From NCBI GenBank assembly GCA_009760855.2, contig WPIO01000020.1:6025501-6047500 (forward strand): a stretch of DNA of 22,000 nt. Direction: 5' to 3'. Of the stretch, positions 10,470 to 19,984 are shown piece by piece. Each line of letters opens with the position of its first letter. The stretch's first letter is position 1. The notes beneath the pieces are model-generated. The model had not been told where the DNA came from. It saw nothing but the letters and a program-made list of their open reading frames with translations, and did not search any database. This DNA is from Cristatella mucedo (Eukaryota > Bryozoa > Phylactolaemata > Cristatellidae). The position numbers and the translations under genes are program-made.

Positions 10470-10780
10470 GCAGCCCTGCGATGAACGGATACCGAGTAAA
10501 GCTCTTACTCTGACCCACGTGGCCCGCCACGGCTTAGCTCCTCCGCACCTAGCTTAAATGCTGCACCAGAGTCAGCCTACTCGTCCCCTCAGCATCTGTA
10601 TGGACTATAAATGAGCTCTGCCATTCCTACGCTTAAATAACGTTTGCGACAGAAGCTTTCGCTCTGCTGGTCCTAAACCGATGAGCTCACTTTAACAATT
10701 CCTACGCAGCAGCATTCGTTCTCTTGCTATCGGCTGTGGGGTATCTTTTTCAGCCGTCCTAAGCTGCTAATTTTATGCTA
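10470..10780 (+). pseudogene. Second LINE B copy, RT C-terminal fragment
   Basis: The plus strand reads DLQPCDERIPSKALTLTHVA and RHGLAPPHLA, then after a stop QPTRPLSI and later VCDRSFRSAGPKPMSSL, then QFLRSS. This is the CR1/L2 pattern LPVxxRIxFKALTLTHKALHGLAPPYL, TPxRxLR, GDRSFSxAGPKLWNSLPxxLRSS. Bases 10490-10555 also match, in inverted orientation, bases 8236-8305 of the other LINE B copy (shared words include GGAGGAGC and AAGCCGTGGC). Stops and small indels make it a relic. Confidence 0.8.
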
Positions 10781-10784
10781 CTCA

Positions 10785-11830
10785 CTCCCTCGACTGCCAT
10801 GTTGACTCAGCCAGTCTTCTCGCTTTCTTTTTCTCCGCTTCAGCGGAAGTCTGTTGGCTATCTCATGCAAGCCAATTGGCGCTAAGTGTGCTGAAGAACA
10901 ATAGAACACTCTCCTTTGTACTTGGCTTTGCGTTTTTCCTCACACACGTGGCTTTGCGGAGCTACAAGAAAAATCAAAATGCTTTATATTTCTTGCAAAG
11001 GTCAACAATTAAGACTTACTGTAACATTCGAGAACTTTGAGACTTAGATCTTACTATAGAATCCTTGCCCGACTGTATGCCGTGCCCACCGGCTAGGCTG
11101 GGTTTACCATTAAGTCAACAGACACTCGGGCCCATATTGTAATGCAAAGTTGAAATTTACCGTGATTTGTTGCGAGCATATGCTAGCAATCATAACCATA
11201 AGATGTCGTTATAGCTCCTTAAAAAAGCCAATTTTCTTTCTAGGAACTTTAAATAGATCAGTGTCCAAGCGCAAGCAACTTACTTTTAGGACCACCGTGC
11301 AGACTAAAGCTAAGAGGCCAAATCAAATATATTAACATAAATCACTAAAATCACTAAACACTAATATATGAGAGAAATGACACGAATGTGCAGACGTTGA
11401 TTTGATACAGTTTCTGGCTTTGCTTGTTCTACACATGTTGCTTGGACCGCAGTCTTGCTTGCACCAGACCTTAGTTGCTCTTGACCTTGCTTGTAACCGA
11501 CCTTTCTAACTTGCTCGGCGCTTCTCCTCTTGCTCATAGTAAATAGATACTTACATAGCGAATTAAGGAAACTGAGTACGATACACTTCTGTGCACTTGA
11601 CATGTGCTGATAAGTAAGCATGAGAATTATATTGCATTGACAAGCACAATATTAGCACACATAGGAGTACAAAGGATATCTAGCGAGAAACAAGTAGAGG
11701 CGGTGAAGAATCGGTGGGTTGTTAGCTTTTATAACTAAAATTTTCTCTGAGAAATGAGCGAGTGGTTTCTATTAATTAGGGGTTCTGTAACCACAGAGTC
11801 CATGTAAATGACTGTTATATCAACAAATAT
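10785..11830. other. Intergenic stretch downstream of the candidate gene
   Basis: AT-rich sequence with no recognised repeat. A perfect donor-like word GTAAGT on the minus strand near 11550 has no convincing acceptor, so I did not extend the candidate gene into it. Confidence 0.4.
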
Positions 11831-11835
11831 AAGTT

Positions 11836-11880
11836 CATATATATATATATATATATATATTATGTATATATATATTTATT
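11836..11880. repeat. (AT)n microsatellite
   Basis: An alternating TA/AT run, interrupted once by TATTATG. The minus-strand AATAAA at its right edge could serve the candidate gene or could simply belong to the repeat. Confidence 0.95.
11875..11880 (-). terminator. AATAAA polyadenylation signal
   Basis: The minus strand carries AATAAA, 34 nt beyond the TGA stop of the candidate gene. The position suits a short 3' UTR. It lies at the edge of an AT repeat, so the hexamer could be accidental. Confidence 0.4.
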
Positions 11881-11914
11881 AATCGAGCTTTACCGTTGAA
11901 GATGACAGCGACAG

Positions 11915-12084
11915 TCAGGTATCCACTACCTTACGATTACTGCCTAAACGCATCAGTGAAAGCTTTCCATTGTTGAATGCTGATCGAATTGAAGGCACGT
12001 CATAGCGATACTCTTTGTTCTTCGAGCCGTCAAAAAGGTCATTCCGTTTCTTGGGTGAATGATTAACGGAATGAAGCGAAATTC
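11915..12084 (-). CDS. Exon 4 of candidate gene (terminal)
   Basis: A strong acceptor (CTCTTTCTATTTTGACAG) at 12085 leads into 55 codons, from ISLHSVNHSPKKR to RKVVDT, then TGA at 11917-11915. The in-frame donor-like AAG|GTAGTG near its end leaves open a longer isoform. Confidence 0.55.
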
Positions 12085-14491
12085 CTGTCAAAATAGAAAG
12101 AGGTTGTCGTTTGCTTATGATTGACGTATAAACGCAGTATGAATGCAATTGCAGCAAACGCACCTTTACCGTGCAACCAGATGGGCTCAACTCTTTGAGA
12201 ATTTAGATCGAGCTTGTATGGCTTGCCAACAGTCCTGCTGACAACCACGTCCGCGCCCACAGCAATCTGTCTGTCATGCCTAAAGTATAAGCCCGTGCTC
12301 TGGTTATGCTGAGAAGCTTTGTAATATACAAAATGGCTGGACAGAAAAAATAATGATAAGAAAGTTCATTAAGTAGTTCGGCCATACTTACATCCGGTTG
12401 TTGGCTACAAAAGCCTGGTTACTCCATTCCTATAATTAAATAATAATGATAAGAATAAATTTATTACACCACCCTCATACAAACTCAATCTCTTTCTCGG
12501 CGCTCTGCATTTACTGCAAAGGAAGCATGATCGAATTGGTAGTCGATGCATTCTCAATGACAGCAGATATAATACGGTTAGAGGTGACATGCACATGGTC
12601 AGCATGAAAATATGGTTAGTAGTTGCATACACAGTGTCAGAACGCATAAGCATACAAAGGACGAATCGCGAGAATCCACTAAATTCTGTGATAAATAGAT
12701 ACGTTTTCAGCTTCTTTTTAAATGTGGTCAAGTCAGGGGATGTCGTCACGCCATTAAGATATGAAATCCAGGCTTTAGAAGCATACGATCTAAAGGAACG
12801 ATCTCCAAAAGATTTGAGGTTCGTACGGGGTATAGGCCAACAATTAGATTCAGAAAAGCGAGTTGTGCTAGCTTAACCTGGCGGGGCAGTAAATCTGATA
12901 GATAAAAAACAAAAAAACATCGTGGCTGATTAAACAGCCTCTTTTTGTATAGCGACAGAAGAGCCTTTACGGCTTTCACCACCACTTGCAGTGGTGATAA
13001 GAGATCGCTCACCGCAGGAATAGAACCCACAACCTCGGGACCGAGGTCGTGAAAGCAACCGCCTTACCTATTGTGCTATCACGGCTCACCAGATAGGCTA
13101 CAGCCAGGGAACGAAGGGACCTAAAAGTAAGTGACAGAACCTTGAAGTCGATGTGCCTCTTGACGGGAGCCAGTGCAGATTGGCGAGAAGTGGTAAGGGA
13201 TGTTTTAACTGCAACGGTCACGCAAAACTCTGCAGCTAGGCTTGTACCGACAAGCCTAGCTGCAGAGTTTCGCACCAGCTGTAAGCGCCTGCTTGCACAG
13301 GCCGGTAGAGCTGCAATCATTGAGTTAAATGAGTCGAGACCTGATGACACAAATGCATGGATAAATTTAGATGTGATATCCTTGTATAAGCAAGCCCAAG
13401 TTTTAGGAGTATTGGTTGTTTTTTTAACAGAAAATAGGCAAACTACGCAGTGGAGTTGACGTTGTCGTCTAGTAATAGGTCACTTTGGAACACGACACCT
13501 AGATTTTGTGCAGGTTCAATAGGAGATATGCTGGCAGAGCCGATTTGATAGAAATCCCTGATAGAAATCCTGGCTTCGCCACCAAGTTCAGGTGAGGCAT
13601 GCATGAAGGAGATGAAAGAATGAGAGCGTGGCCCGAGATGAAAGAATGAGGGCCCGCAGTCTATCCTGGACTGCAGCGAGGAGATTGAATCGATAGCCCA
13701 TTCTACCTTCCCGGCCAAGAATCTTTGACATACGCTTTACTAATAATGATAATAGTAGAACCTTGTTTTGTAGTATACTGAAACAATAATAACGTCTATC
13801 AAGGAGCTTTACCACCAGGGGCATAGGCAATAATTAAAATTCAAGCATCCAAAAGCCACGTGCTCAGATAAGTCAATACCTATATAACTCCATTCTTACA
13901 TATGGAAACTGCTCACACGCATCCATATTCGTTTCGCTGCTCGGCTAATTGCTCGCTTCTCAGCGTCTCTCCACTGTTTCCATCACTCAGCTATACTTCT
14001 GAACTTAACTTTTGTGTGATAAGCTCGGATGGCTCACGTTCTAGCATATAACTGCAACTCTAGCTAGGCTGTGAGTATTCCGAAAAGTCTAGCAATGCAC
14101 CTACTTAATCGCAGTGGCTCTATGGCTTCATGGATAAAGATTCGCAGGAAAGCAGAGAAACCCATTAATATCCAGGTTTTTAGACCGTGCCGGTGTCGCA
14201 TTGAGCATCTTTTAGCAGCGAAACGCGAAATCGTCTCGCCGTAGGGTGCATTGCGAGTGAAAAAGTCACTGCATCTTCCGAGGGTTGAAAGCGAAACTTG
14301 CCTGTGATGAAAGAAAGCTATACGAAACGTAGGCTTACCGAAGGCTCGTCTTCATGACGAGGATCATCTGGCCATGGCGTCAGGTCGTGCGGAAGCTGTG
14401 CACAGAAGCTCGATGATGGAGCGAGGAAGCCGACGAGGAGAGCCAGAAAAGTGAACTTCACTCCTAGCCGCTTTAGCTGGAATAACTCCAT
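11915..14491 (-). CDS. Candidate four-exon gene for a small secreted protein
   Basis: Predicted coding exons are 14491-14339, 12429-12392, 12336-12170 and 12084-11915. The introns (1909, 55 and 85 bp) all begin GT and end AG. Exon phases agree at each junction: exon 1 ends on a codon boundary; exon 2 adds 12 codons plus AT, completed to ATC by exon 3; exon 3 ends in G, completed to GGA by exon 4. The product is 175 aa. Residues 1-12 are basic (MELFQLKRLGVK), 13-24 hydrophobic (FTFLALLVGFLA), then PSSSFCAQ, a typical signal peptide. The rest has no second hydrophobic segment and no cysteine beyond C30. It holds an acidic stretch after residue 40 and a basic SPKKR near 128. I do not recognise the family. 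Intron 1 hosts LINE A and a SINE. Every exon is too short for ordinary ORF screening, so the evidence is splice sites plus phase, not homology. Exon 4 could instead continue by splicing at AAG|GTAGTG (11930). Confidence 0.6.
12170..12336 (-). CDS. Exon 3 of candidate gene
   Basis: A very strong acceptor (TTATTTTTTCTGTCCAG) precedes 55 open codons starting HFVYYKASQ and ending EPIWLH. The donor is CACG|GTAAAG at 12170/12169. A second donor, AAAG|GTGCGT, six bases further on would add two residues and keep the same phase. Confidence 0.6.
12392..12429 (-). CDS. Exon 2 of candidate gene (38 bp)
   Basis: The acceptor ATTTAATTATAG and the consensus donor GGAT|GTAAGT bound a 38-bp exon encoding EWSNQAFVANNR plus two bases. 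The LINE A tail starts about seven bases upstream of the exon and supplies the T-rich tract of the acceptor. Confidence 0.5.
12905..13090 (-). mobile_element. tRNA-derived SINE nested in LINE A
   Basis: The minus strand carries pol III-type internal promoter boxes at tRNA-like spacing: box A TAGCACAATAGG (13067-13078) and box B GGTTCTATTCC (13017-13027, one mismatch to the usual GGTTCRANNCC), 39 bases apart. Between them is a perfect 7-bp hairpin ACCTCGG/CCGAGGT with a 2-nt loop (13032-13047). A second hairpin, CACCACT/AGTGGTG, lies at 12980-12996. In element orientation it ends with a GGCTG/CAGCC hairpin (12924-12939) followed by T7GT6. A 5-bp AGATA at 12900-12904 and 13091-13095 is a possible target-site duplication. 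Uninterrupted LINE A copies lack this block, so it is an insertion. Confidence 0.8.
13225..13270. repeat. Perfect 21-bp inverted repeat with 4-base spacer
   Basis: Arms 13225-13245 and 13250-13270 are exact reverse complements, separated by ACCG. The right arm is ordinary LINE A sequence. The left arm is an extra inverted copy absent from the LINE A copy at 14703-15525. Confidence 0.95.
13611..13656. repeat. 26-bp tandem duplication
   Basis: The word GATGAAAGAATGAG starts at 13611 and again at 13637. It lies in the 5' part of the intronic LINE A copy. Confidence 0.85.
13662..14337. other. Remainder of intron 1 of the candidate gene
   Basis: This is non-LINE intron sequence. A strong acceptor-like site (CTTTCTTTCATCACAG, minus strand, about 14302) is followed in one phase by roughly 79 codons without a stop, down to about 14062. 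That phase does not match exon 1, so I did not use it. Confidence 0.4.
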
Positions 14492-14496
14492 AATTC
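14339..14496 (-). CDS. Exon 1 of candidate gene (signal peptide)
   Basis: The exon begins after TTCTGTCGTTGCAG, which looks like an acceptor, so a 5' untranslated exon may lie further upstream; otherwise it is simply the first exon. ATG is at 14491-14489. The donor TCG|GTAAGC falls at 14339/14338. Read through without splicing, the frame stops seven codons later. Confidence 0.6.
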
Positions 14497-14613
14497 CTGC
14501 AACGACAGAACACGGATTTTCAATTTCCCCGGTAACTCCCTAAAATAGGCTTCAACCAATATTGCAATTAGGAAATGTGAGTAGTCCTGTAGTCCTAGTT
14601 CACCACTATCCTA

Positions 14614-14624
14614 GCTATATAAAA
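14614..14624 (-). promoter_or_regulatory. TATA-like element upstream of candidate gene
   Basis: The minus strand reads TTTTTATATAG about 125 bases before the ATG, which would place a start site near 14590 and give a 5' leader of about 100 nt. The same bases read TATATAAAAA on the plus strand, a better TATA box in the opposite direction, so the assignment is weak. Confidence 0.25.
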
Positions 14625-14702
14625 AGTAGGTGATATTTTCGCACACAAGCCTCGCATGTGCTGTATACAGGTAAATTGAGTTATCTGATACCACCAAGTA
14701 GC

Positions 14703-15525
14703 TATAATAATAATAATAATGTACTTGATAAAGCGCCCTCAGAGAACTTAATCTCTTTCTAGGCGCTTTACATTTGCTGCAAAGGGAAATGCGATTTAAT
14801 GGTAAGTAAAATCATGCTTGAATAACAAACAAATTGAATAACATGGTTAGGGGTGACATGCACAGGGTCAGCATGCTAATGTGGTTAGTGGCAGCATGCA
14901 CAGTGTCAGCACGCATAAGCACGTAAGGACGAATCGCAGGGACCCACTAAATGCTGTCCTAAATAGGTGTTTTTAAGTTCCTTTTGAATGTGGTCAGGTC
15001 AGAGGATGTTCTGACGCAGGTCGGGAGGGAGTTCCAGGCTTTGGGAGCATAGGAACTAAATGCACGGTCTCCAAAGGATTTAAGGTTTGTACGAGGTATT
15101 TCTAGACTGTTGGATTCCGGAAAGCGGGTGGTACGATGTTTGGCCTTATGGGGGAGTATGTTGGAGAGATAGGCTGGAGCCATAGAATGAAGGGACCTAA
15201 AAGTGAGCGACAAAACCTTGAAGTCAATCCGTTGCTTGACTGGTAGCCAGTGCAGGTCGGCGAGAAGTGGAGTACTGTGGCAACTGCGGCGCTCACGACA
15301 GACAAGCCTAGCTGCGGAGTTTTGCACCAGCTGCAATCGCCTGATCGCACATGCTGGTAGGCCAGTAAGCAGTGAGTTGCAGAAGTCGAGACGAGATGTC
15401 ACGGATGCATGGACCAATTTAGACGTGGTATCCTTATCTAAACTAGCCCGAATTTTTGCAATATTATGAAGCTGAAAATAGGCAGATTTGACTGTGGAGC
15501 TGATATGGCCGTCTAACGAGAGCTA
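14703..15525 (-). pseudogene. LINE A copy, best-preserved RT C-terminus
   Basis: The cleanest LINE A reading in the window. On the minus strand it opens after a stop at about 15525 with LSLDGHISSTVKSAYFQLHN, continues through VTSRLDFCNSLLTGLPACAI, RRLQLVQNSAARLVCRERR, STPLLADLHWLPVKQRIDFK, LHSMAPAYLS, LKSFGDRAFSSYAPKAWNSL and SSDLTTFKRNLKT. A small deletion then creates an early TAG at 14959-14961; the 7560 copy reads on for about 45 more residues. The 3' part has the tail stem-loop with both arms intact and a short TAA run at 14703-14720. It is 5'-truncated and lacks the catalytic half. It ends about 210 bases upstream of the candidate gene's ATG. Confidence 0.92.
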
Positions 15526-15534
15526 AAATGGCAG

Positions 15535-16430
15535 AAGTAAGAATCACTTTTTGATATTATTTCAATTATTCAGACTGACGAGACGCGTGCAGTATGGGAG
15601 CTCCAGCCAATTTGAGCTGCATTTGTCTCAAGTTCAAGGATATGCTACTCCAAGCATGAGCTTGTATAAACTGCGTTACAGTCTACTGGAACGGTTCCTG
15701 AGAAGGCGCGCGTAGTAAAGCCTGCTGAAGATGGCCACACCCTTTCAGTCATTATTATTTTGAAAGGGCAGTCTGAAGTGATTGGAACTACGATCCTACC
15801 TTGTCATCCGTGTCCTTCGCTCCAGAGTTCGTTGATTAAAATTCCCTAATATAAAACAGCGAAATCGTAATATCAAAGATTTATTAGCTTTATTAGCCCA
15901 AATTTATGGAATGACTGGCTTAAACTGCCTTAGATACATATTCATGCCTGAAAAATTCTATTGACGTCTTCTGCACTTTTTTAAGACTAGCTGGCAATTT
16001 GGACGCGAATTTCTAAAGTTCGGAACCTTGCAAAATTAAGTTTACGTTTATGTCAGTGATTTCGTGGAGGCAAAGTGCCAAAGCAGTGCTTCGAATTTTT
16101 ATTCTGAGCACTGCATACTGACTACGCGCAAGCAAGCAGCAGCCGGGTCCTCCCGTCGTGGGGTCGCAGCTTTGCTAAGGGCGCCCGGGCATGGTCAGAG
16201 CAGTTGGCCAGGTAAAGGTAAGCCCCATCGCCGTCTTCTGATATACAGATATATAGCCTAATCATAAATGTGTATAGCGCCCAAAGAAAGCTTAATTCAG
16301 GTGGTTTACGACTCCCTGCAAAAGAATAATTTCCCAAGGATTAGGGTCATGCACGTTATCAACCACGCATTAGAAAACATTTGTATCATTCAGGTGAGCG
16401 TGCTGAAGAAAACTTGAAGAGAATCGCAGC
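15535..16430. other. Intergenic stretch, nothing firm
   Basis: TGTATAGCGCCCAAAGAAAG at about 16270-16289 weakly resembles the LINE A tail on the plus strand, without the second arm. No other feature was recognised. Confidence 0.35.
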
Positions 16431-16479
16431 CGCACGTTAGCCGGACTTCCTGTTAGTGGGACTTCCTGTCTGACTAGTC

Positions 16480-16735
16480 GCCTTCCCTAAATTGTGCATA
16501 TACGCGCAAGCAAAGCACAGCCGAACAAAAAGGAGATAATTTCTTGGGCGCGAAGGGATTGCAGACAAGAGCTGACGCGTCTCGAGCTGAGACTTAAAGG
16601 AAGCCTGGCCGTTGCAGGTAACGACCATACCCGGAAGTGAGTTCAAGCTTTTTGGTCAATTCCAGCTGAAGGCTCGATCGTCAAAAGATCTCAAAGAAGT
16701 GCAAGAGACTTTGAGATAACCAAATCCTGACTAGC
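16480..16735 (-). pseudogene. LINE (B-like) RT C-terminal fragment
   Basis: The minus strand reads SCTSLRSFDDRAFSWN, a stop, then PKSLNSLPGM and QASFKSQLETRQLL. This is the CR1/L2 C-terminal pattern (RSFGDRAFSxxAPKLWNSLP, then FKSQLKTHLF), as in the fragment at 4320-4470. It is about 250 bp with a stop, and no tail was seen. Confidence 0.7.
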
Positions 16736-16739
16736 GGGC

Positions 16740-17540
16740 GGCGCGAGAGCGCACACGCTTAGTATTGCATAGCCATGTATAGCAGCGATGTATCGCACAA
16801 TGGCGGACACTAAAAAAACATTCAGCCCTTAAAAATATAAATGAACATACGTGTCTATGCTACATTCTACAGCGAAAGGCCTAATGGTAGTGGTATAGTA
16901 CTAAGAAATGTACTGGAGGTTTGCAGGCAGGCAGTCTCAAAAGAGCACGCTGCTGATGGAATTGTTGATAAGGTTTCGATGAAGAGCTGCTAAAAATTAT
17001 AGCTTGGCACTAATCTCCAGGCAGATGACGGCAATTTAAAGCTGAAAGAACAATCATCCTCACTTACCGTATTTGTAACGAGACCCACGGTGGTTCTCTA
17101 TCGCTCGGAGCTGCACCTACGATCACCCCTCGCTGCGATACTTATACTAACCTCTGAAAGGACGCGATCGAATTGTTCCTCGCTATTTATATGCACAGCA
17201 CAAAGCCGTTTGCGTCAGCCTTCCGGGGAGGGGGCGTCAGCTTTCTCATTGCATCCCCTGTCCGAGTTTAATTTTCCGATTCAAAGTAATCTTGCCGCGG
17301 CAGGGATTAGCCGCAGTCTACTGTCGTTGCTGGTTAATTCCTGGTAATCGGCATGCCTCCAGTGCTCGTGTAATGCACTTAGACGTTTCTAAAGTCCCAG
17401 TGGCCACAGATGAATAGTAATTTAAGTACAATCTTATTGGAAAAAGCGCAAGGTAATTGGTGAACGTGCCACGTTTAATCAGTTCTGACAACTGCAGATT
17501 TATGCAGAAAGGGCACGACCTCGAATTCCGAAATATCCCT
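16740..17540. other. Intergenic stretch, nothing firm
   Basis: A plus-strand reading at 17090-17140 (VVLYRSELHLRS) is vaguely like the LINE endonuclease segment GVAVLYRxSL, but it is too short to call. Nothing else was recognised. Confidence 0.35.
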
Positions 17541-17544
17541 AGCT

Positions 17545-18504
<960 letters not shown>

Positions 18505-18862
18505 GTGCTGCTTCACCCTAAGCTGGCAGTTCCCCCACGTGATTCTTCACTCGGCAGTGGTGGATCACATCGAGCCTTCCTCCTTGTACTCACCCTTAGT
18601 AGTGCAGACATGGGCCTGGTCGGGACAGCGATTGGGGTGGGCACATTTCTGGCACATCTCTGCATATTGCTAGAGGATTAGAGGATAGATAGAGGACTTT
18701 TTTCGCTCACGCTAGCTAGTTTAATTTCGCTTTCAGCCGGTTCAACGACGTTCGGGCAGATTCTGTATCTGGCCGGTCCACCCATAGGGTCGTACTGGGC
18801 CCGCGGTCTGAATACCGAGGGATTTCACTAATTGTCGGCTCCCGAATTACTGAATAATCTGT

Positions 18863-18879
18863 CACGTGTGTCACACGTG
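18863..18879. promoter_or_regulatory. Palindrome with two CACGTG E-boxes
   Basis: CACGTGTG and CACACGTG form a perfect 8-bp inverted repeat around one T. Each arm contains the E-box CACGTG. No gene start is recognised next to it, so a regulatory role is only a possibility. Confidence 0.3.
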
Positions 18880-18922
18880 GCGGAAGCGCGAGTTGGCGGC
18901 TGCTAGGGCCAACACAAGGGTT

Positions 18923-18947
18923 GGGCGAGGGGGGGGGGTGGGGGTTG
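18923..18947 (+). repeat. G-rich run (10 G, then 5 G)
   Basis: The run has GGGCGA, then ten consecutive G, a T and five G. It could form a G-quadruplex, but it may equally be a mononucleotide repeat. Confidence 0.7.
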
Positions 18948-19200
18948 GCAACTGGCTTGAGTTCCGTAGTTCGAAGACTCTGCCATGGGCGCTATTCGCT
19001 ACTGCCGTATTCCGCTACGGTTGGCTTATCGGCATGCATTGTTGATACTGTTACAAACGCAGCGTACGGCCTCCGCTACTGGTCAGAACTCGGTCGCGAG
19101 CTCAGCGCTCGTAGTGGTGCTGTGCTGGACGACTATCGAGGCTTTAGTTGTGCATTGCTGCTAGCGATTCGTGAGTGCTTCGCCGATGCATTCACGTATG

Positions 19201-19358
19201 CCGACAGTGGCGCAATGCGGAAGCGACGAAGAGCACAACCGCACATTAACATAACAGGGACTGGCTGCGGTCGTGGGCTCGAGCCCGGAGGCATATGTGA
19301 AGCGCCTGAATAGAGATTAAGTTCTCTTAAGGCGCTGTAAAAATAAATTATTATTTTT
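19201..19358 (+). mobile_element. tRNA-derived SINE with LINE A 3' tail
   Basis: The plus strand has box A TGGCGCAATGCGG (19208-19220) and box B GGCTCGAGCCC (19276-19286, one mismatch to the usual GGTTCRANNCC). These are followed from about 19299 by the LINE A tail: AGCGCC, then AGAGATTAAGTTCTCT, then GGCGCT, and an AT-rich end with ATTATT at 19345-19352. Outer and inner stems of the tail are intact. The box A-to-B distance (55 bases) is longer than in a standard tRNA. No target-site duplication is obvious. The arrangement is the classic one of a SINE borrowing the 3' end of its partner LINE. Confidence 0.7.
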
Positions 19359-19359
19359 C

Positions 19360-19980
19360 TTTTTACTTGTGAGACTGCTTTACTATCATTCATTACGACT
19401 GCTAACACATTTCGATAATTTAAGGCCGAATCTGTATGCATGAAAGCAAATTCAAATTTTCAACAGGTCTACGTGTACATATGCACGCGTCTCCATTAAG
19501 CAGGCTCTACGCTACCGACCAAACACGCTCAAAACGGATTTTAGTGCGCACGTACGGTGTAGCCTACATGACTCTTTCAGACCTCAAAAAAGAAAAGAAA
19601 TATCCTATGAGCAAGGAGACAATTGATGAAGAATTTGTTAGCAGCCCGGAAAAAATGAAGTGGCATAGCCTAAACGGTAGCTAGTGGTACCGGATTATTC
19701 AAGAATTGCCGAATTCATTTCAAAATTTATGGGCAAAGATTAGAGCAGAATGCCAGCAAAAGGTGAAACTGTTAATTAATTTTTATGATTGAAAAAGTGG
19801 CGTCAAGAGAAAGAGTCGGCGTTTCAGTTAAGTAAAACGAAGCTGCATCGTGTTAAGCCCTGTGAGTCGTGGAGCAGATTTTGCTTGATTCAATCACACC
19901 AACCAAGAGAACTCGAGCTAATTAGCCAAATTCACATATAAATAAATCAAACATTTCTTCAATTACTTTACGTGAAATAT
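19360..19980. other. AT-rich stretch, nothing recognised
   Basis: An 82-codon plus-strand frame (19436-19684) has no recognised motif or splice context. Treated as chance. Confidence 0.35.
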
Positions 19981-19984
19981 TAAT

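Larger units (their letters stand above)
12436..13660 (-). pseudogene. LINE A copy in intron 1, interrupted by a SINE
   Basis: On the minus strand: GPRSHSFISF, then ASISPIEPAQNLGVVFQSDL (about 13540-13470), the family's pattern before LDDHISST. Next come FVSSGLDSFNSM, LPACASRRLQLVRNSAARLV, VKRHIDFKVLSLTFRSL, then the SINE (12905-13090). Beyond it the sequence resumes and reads SPDLTTFKKKLKTYLF at about 12740, MSPLTVLYLLSLR, a decayed tail stem-loop and a TTA-rich end at 12436. A 26-bp tandem duplication (13611-13656) and a 46-bp palindrome (13225-13270) disrupt it further. It is 5'-truncated and dead. Its orientation is the same as that of the candidate gene, and its T-rich tail sits at the exon 2 acceptor. 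Confidence 0.88.
18510..19195. other. Moderately GC-rich stretch, nothing recognised
   Basis: A plus-strand open frame spans 18921-19313 (130 codons), but it runs into the SINE at 19201 and shows no recognisable motif. Treated as chance. Confidence 0.35.

Noticed and set aside
11397-11540. Repeated CTTGCT-like words suggesting a minisatellite
   Set aside because: The spacing is irregular and no consistent unit could be defined.
11915-12260. Minus-strand readings resembling a piggyBac transposase (PYKLDL, FYFDRNFASF)
   Set aside because: The motif order is wrong for piggyBac, and FYFDRNFASF spans what looks like intron 3 of a spliced gene. The splice-site and phase model explains the region better.
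16265-16295. Possible LINE A tail on the plus strand
   Set aside because: Only one stem arm resembles the tail, and there is no terminal ATT run.
16980-17140. Possible LINE readings DEELLKIIA and VVLYRSELHLRS on the plus strand
   Set aside because: They are short, isolated, and in the wrong order relative to each other for one element.
18921-19313. 130-codon plus-strand frame
   Set aside because: No motif was recognised. It runs through the G-rich run and into the SINE, and the length is possible by chance in this GC-richer stretch.
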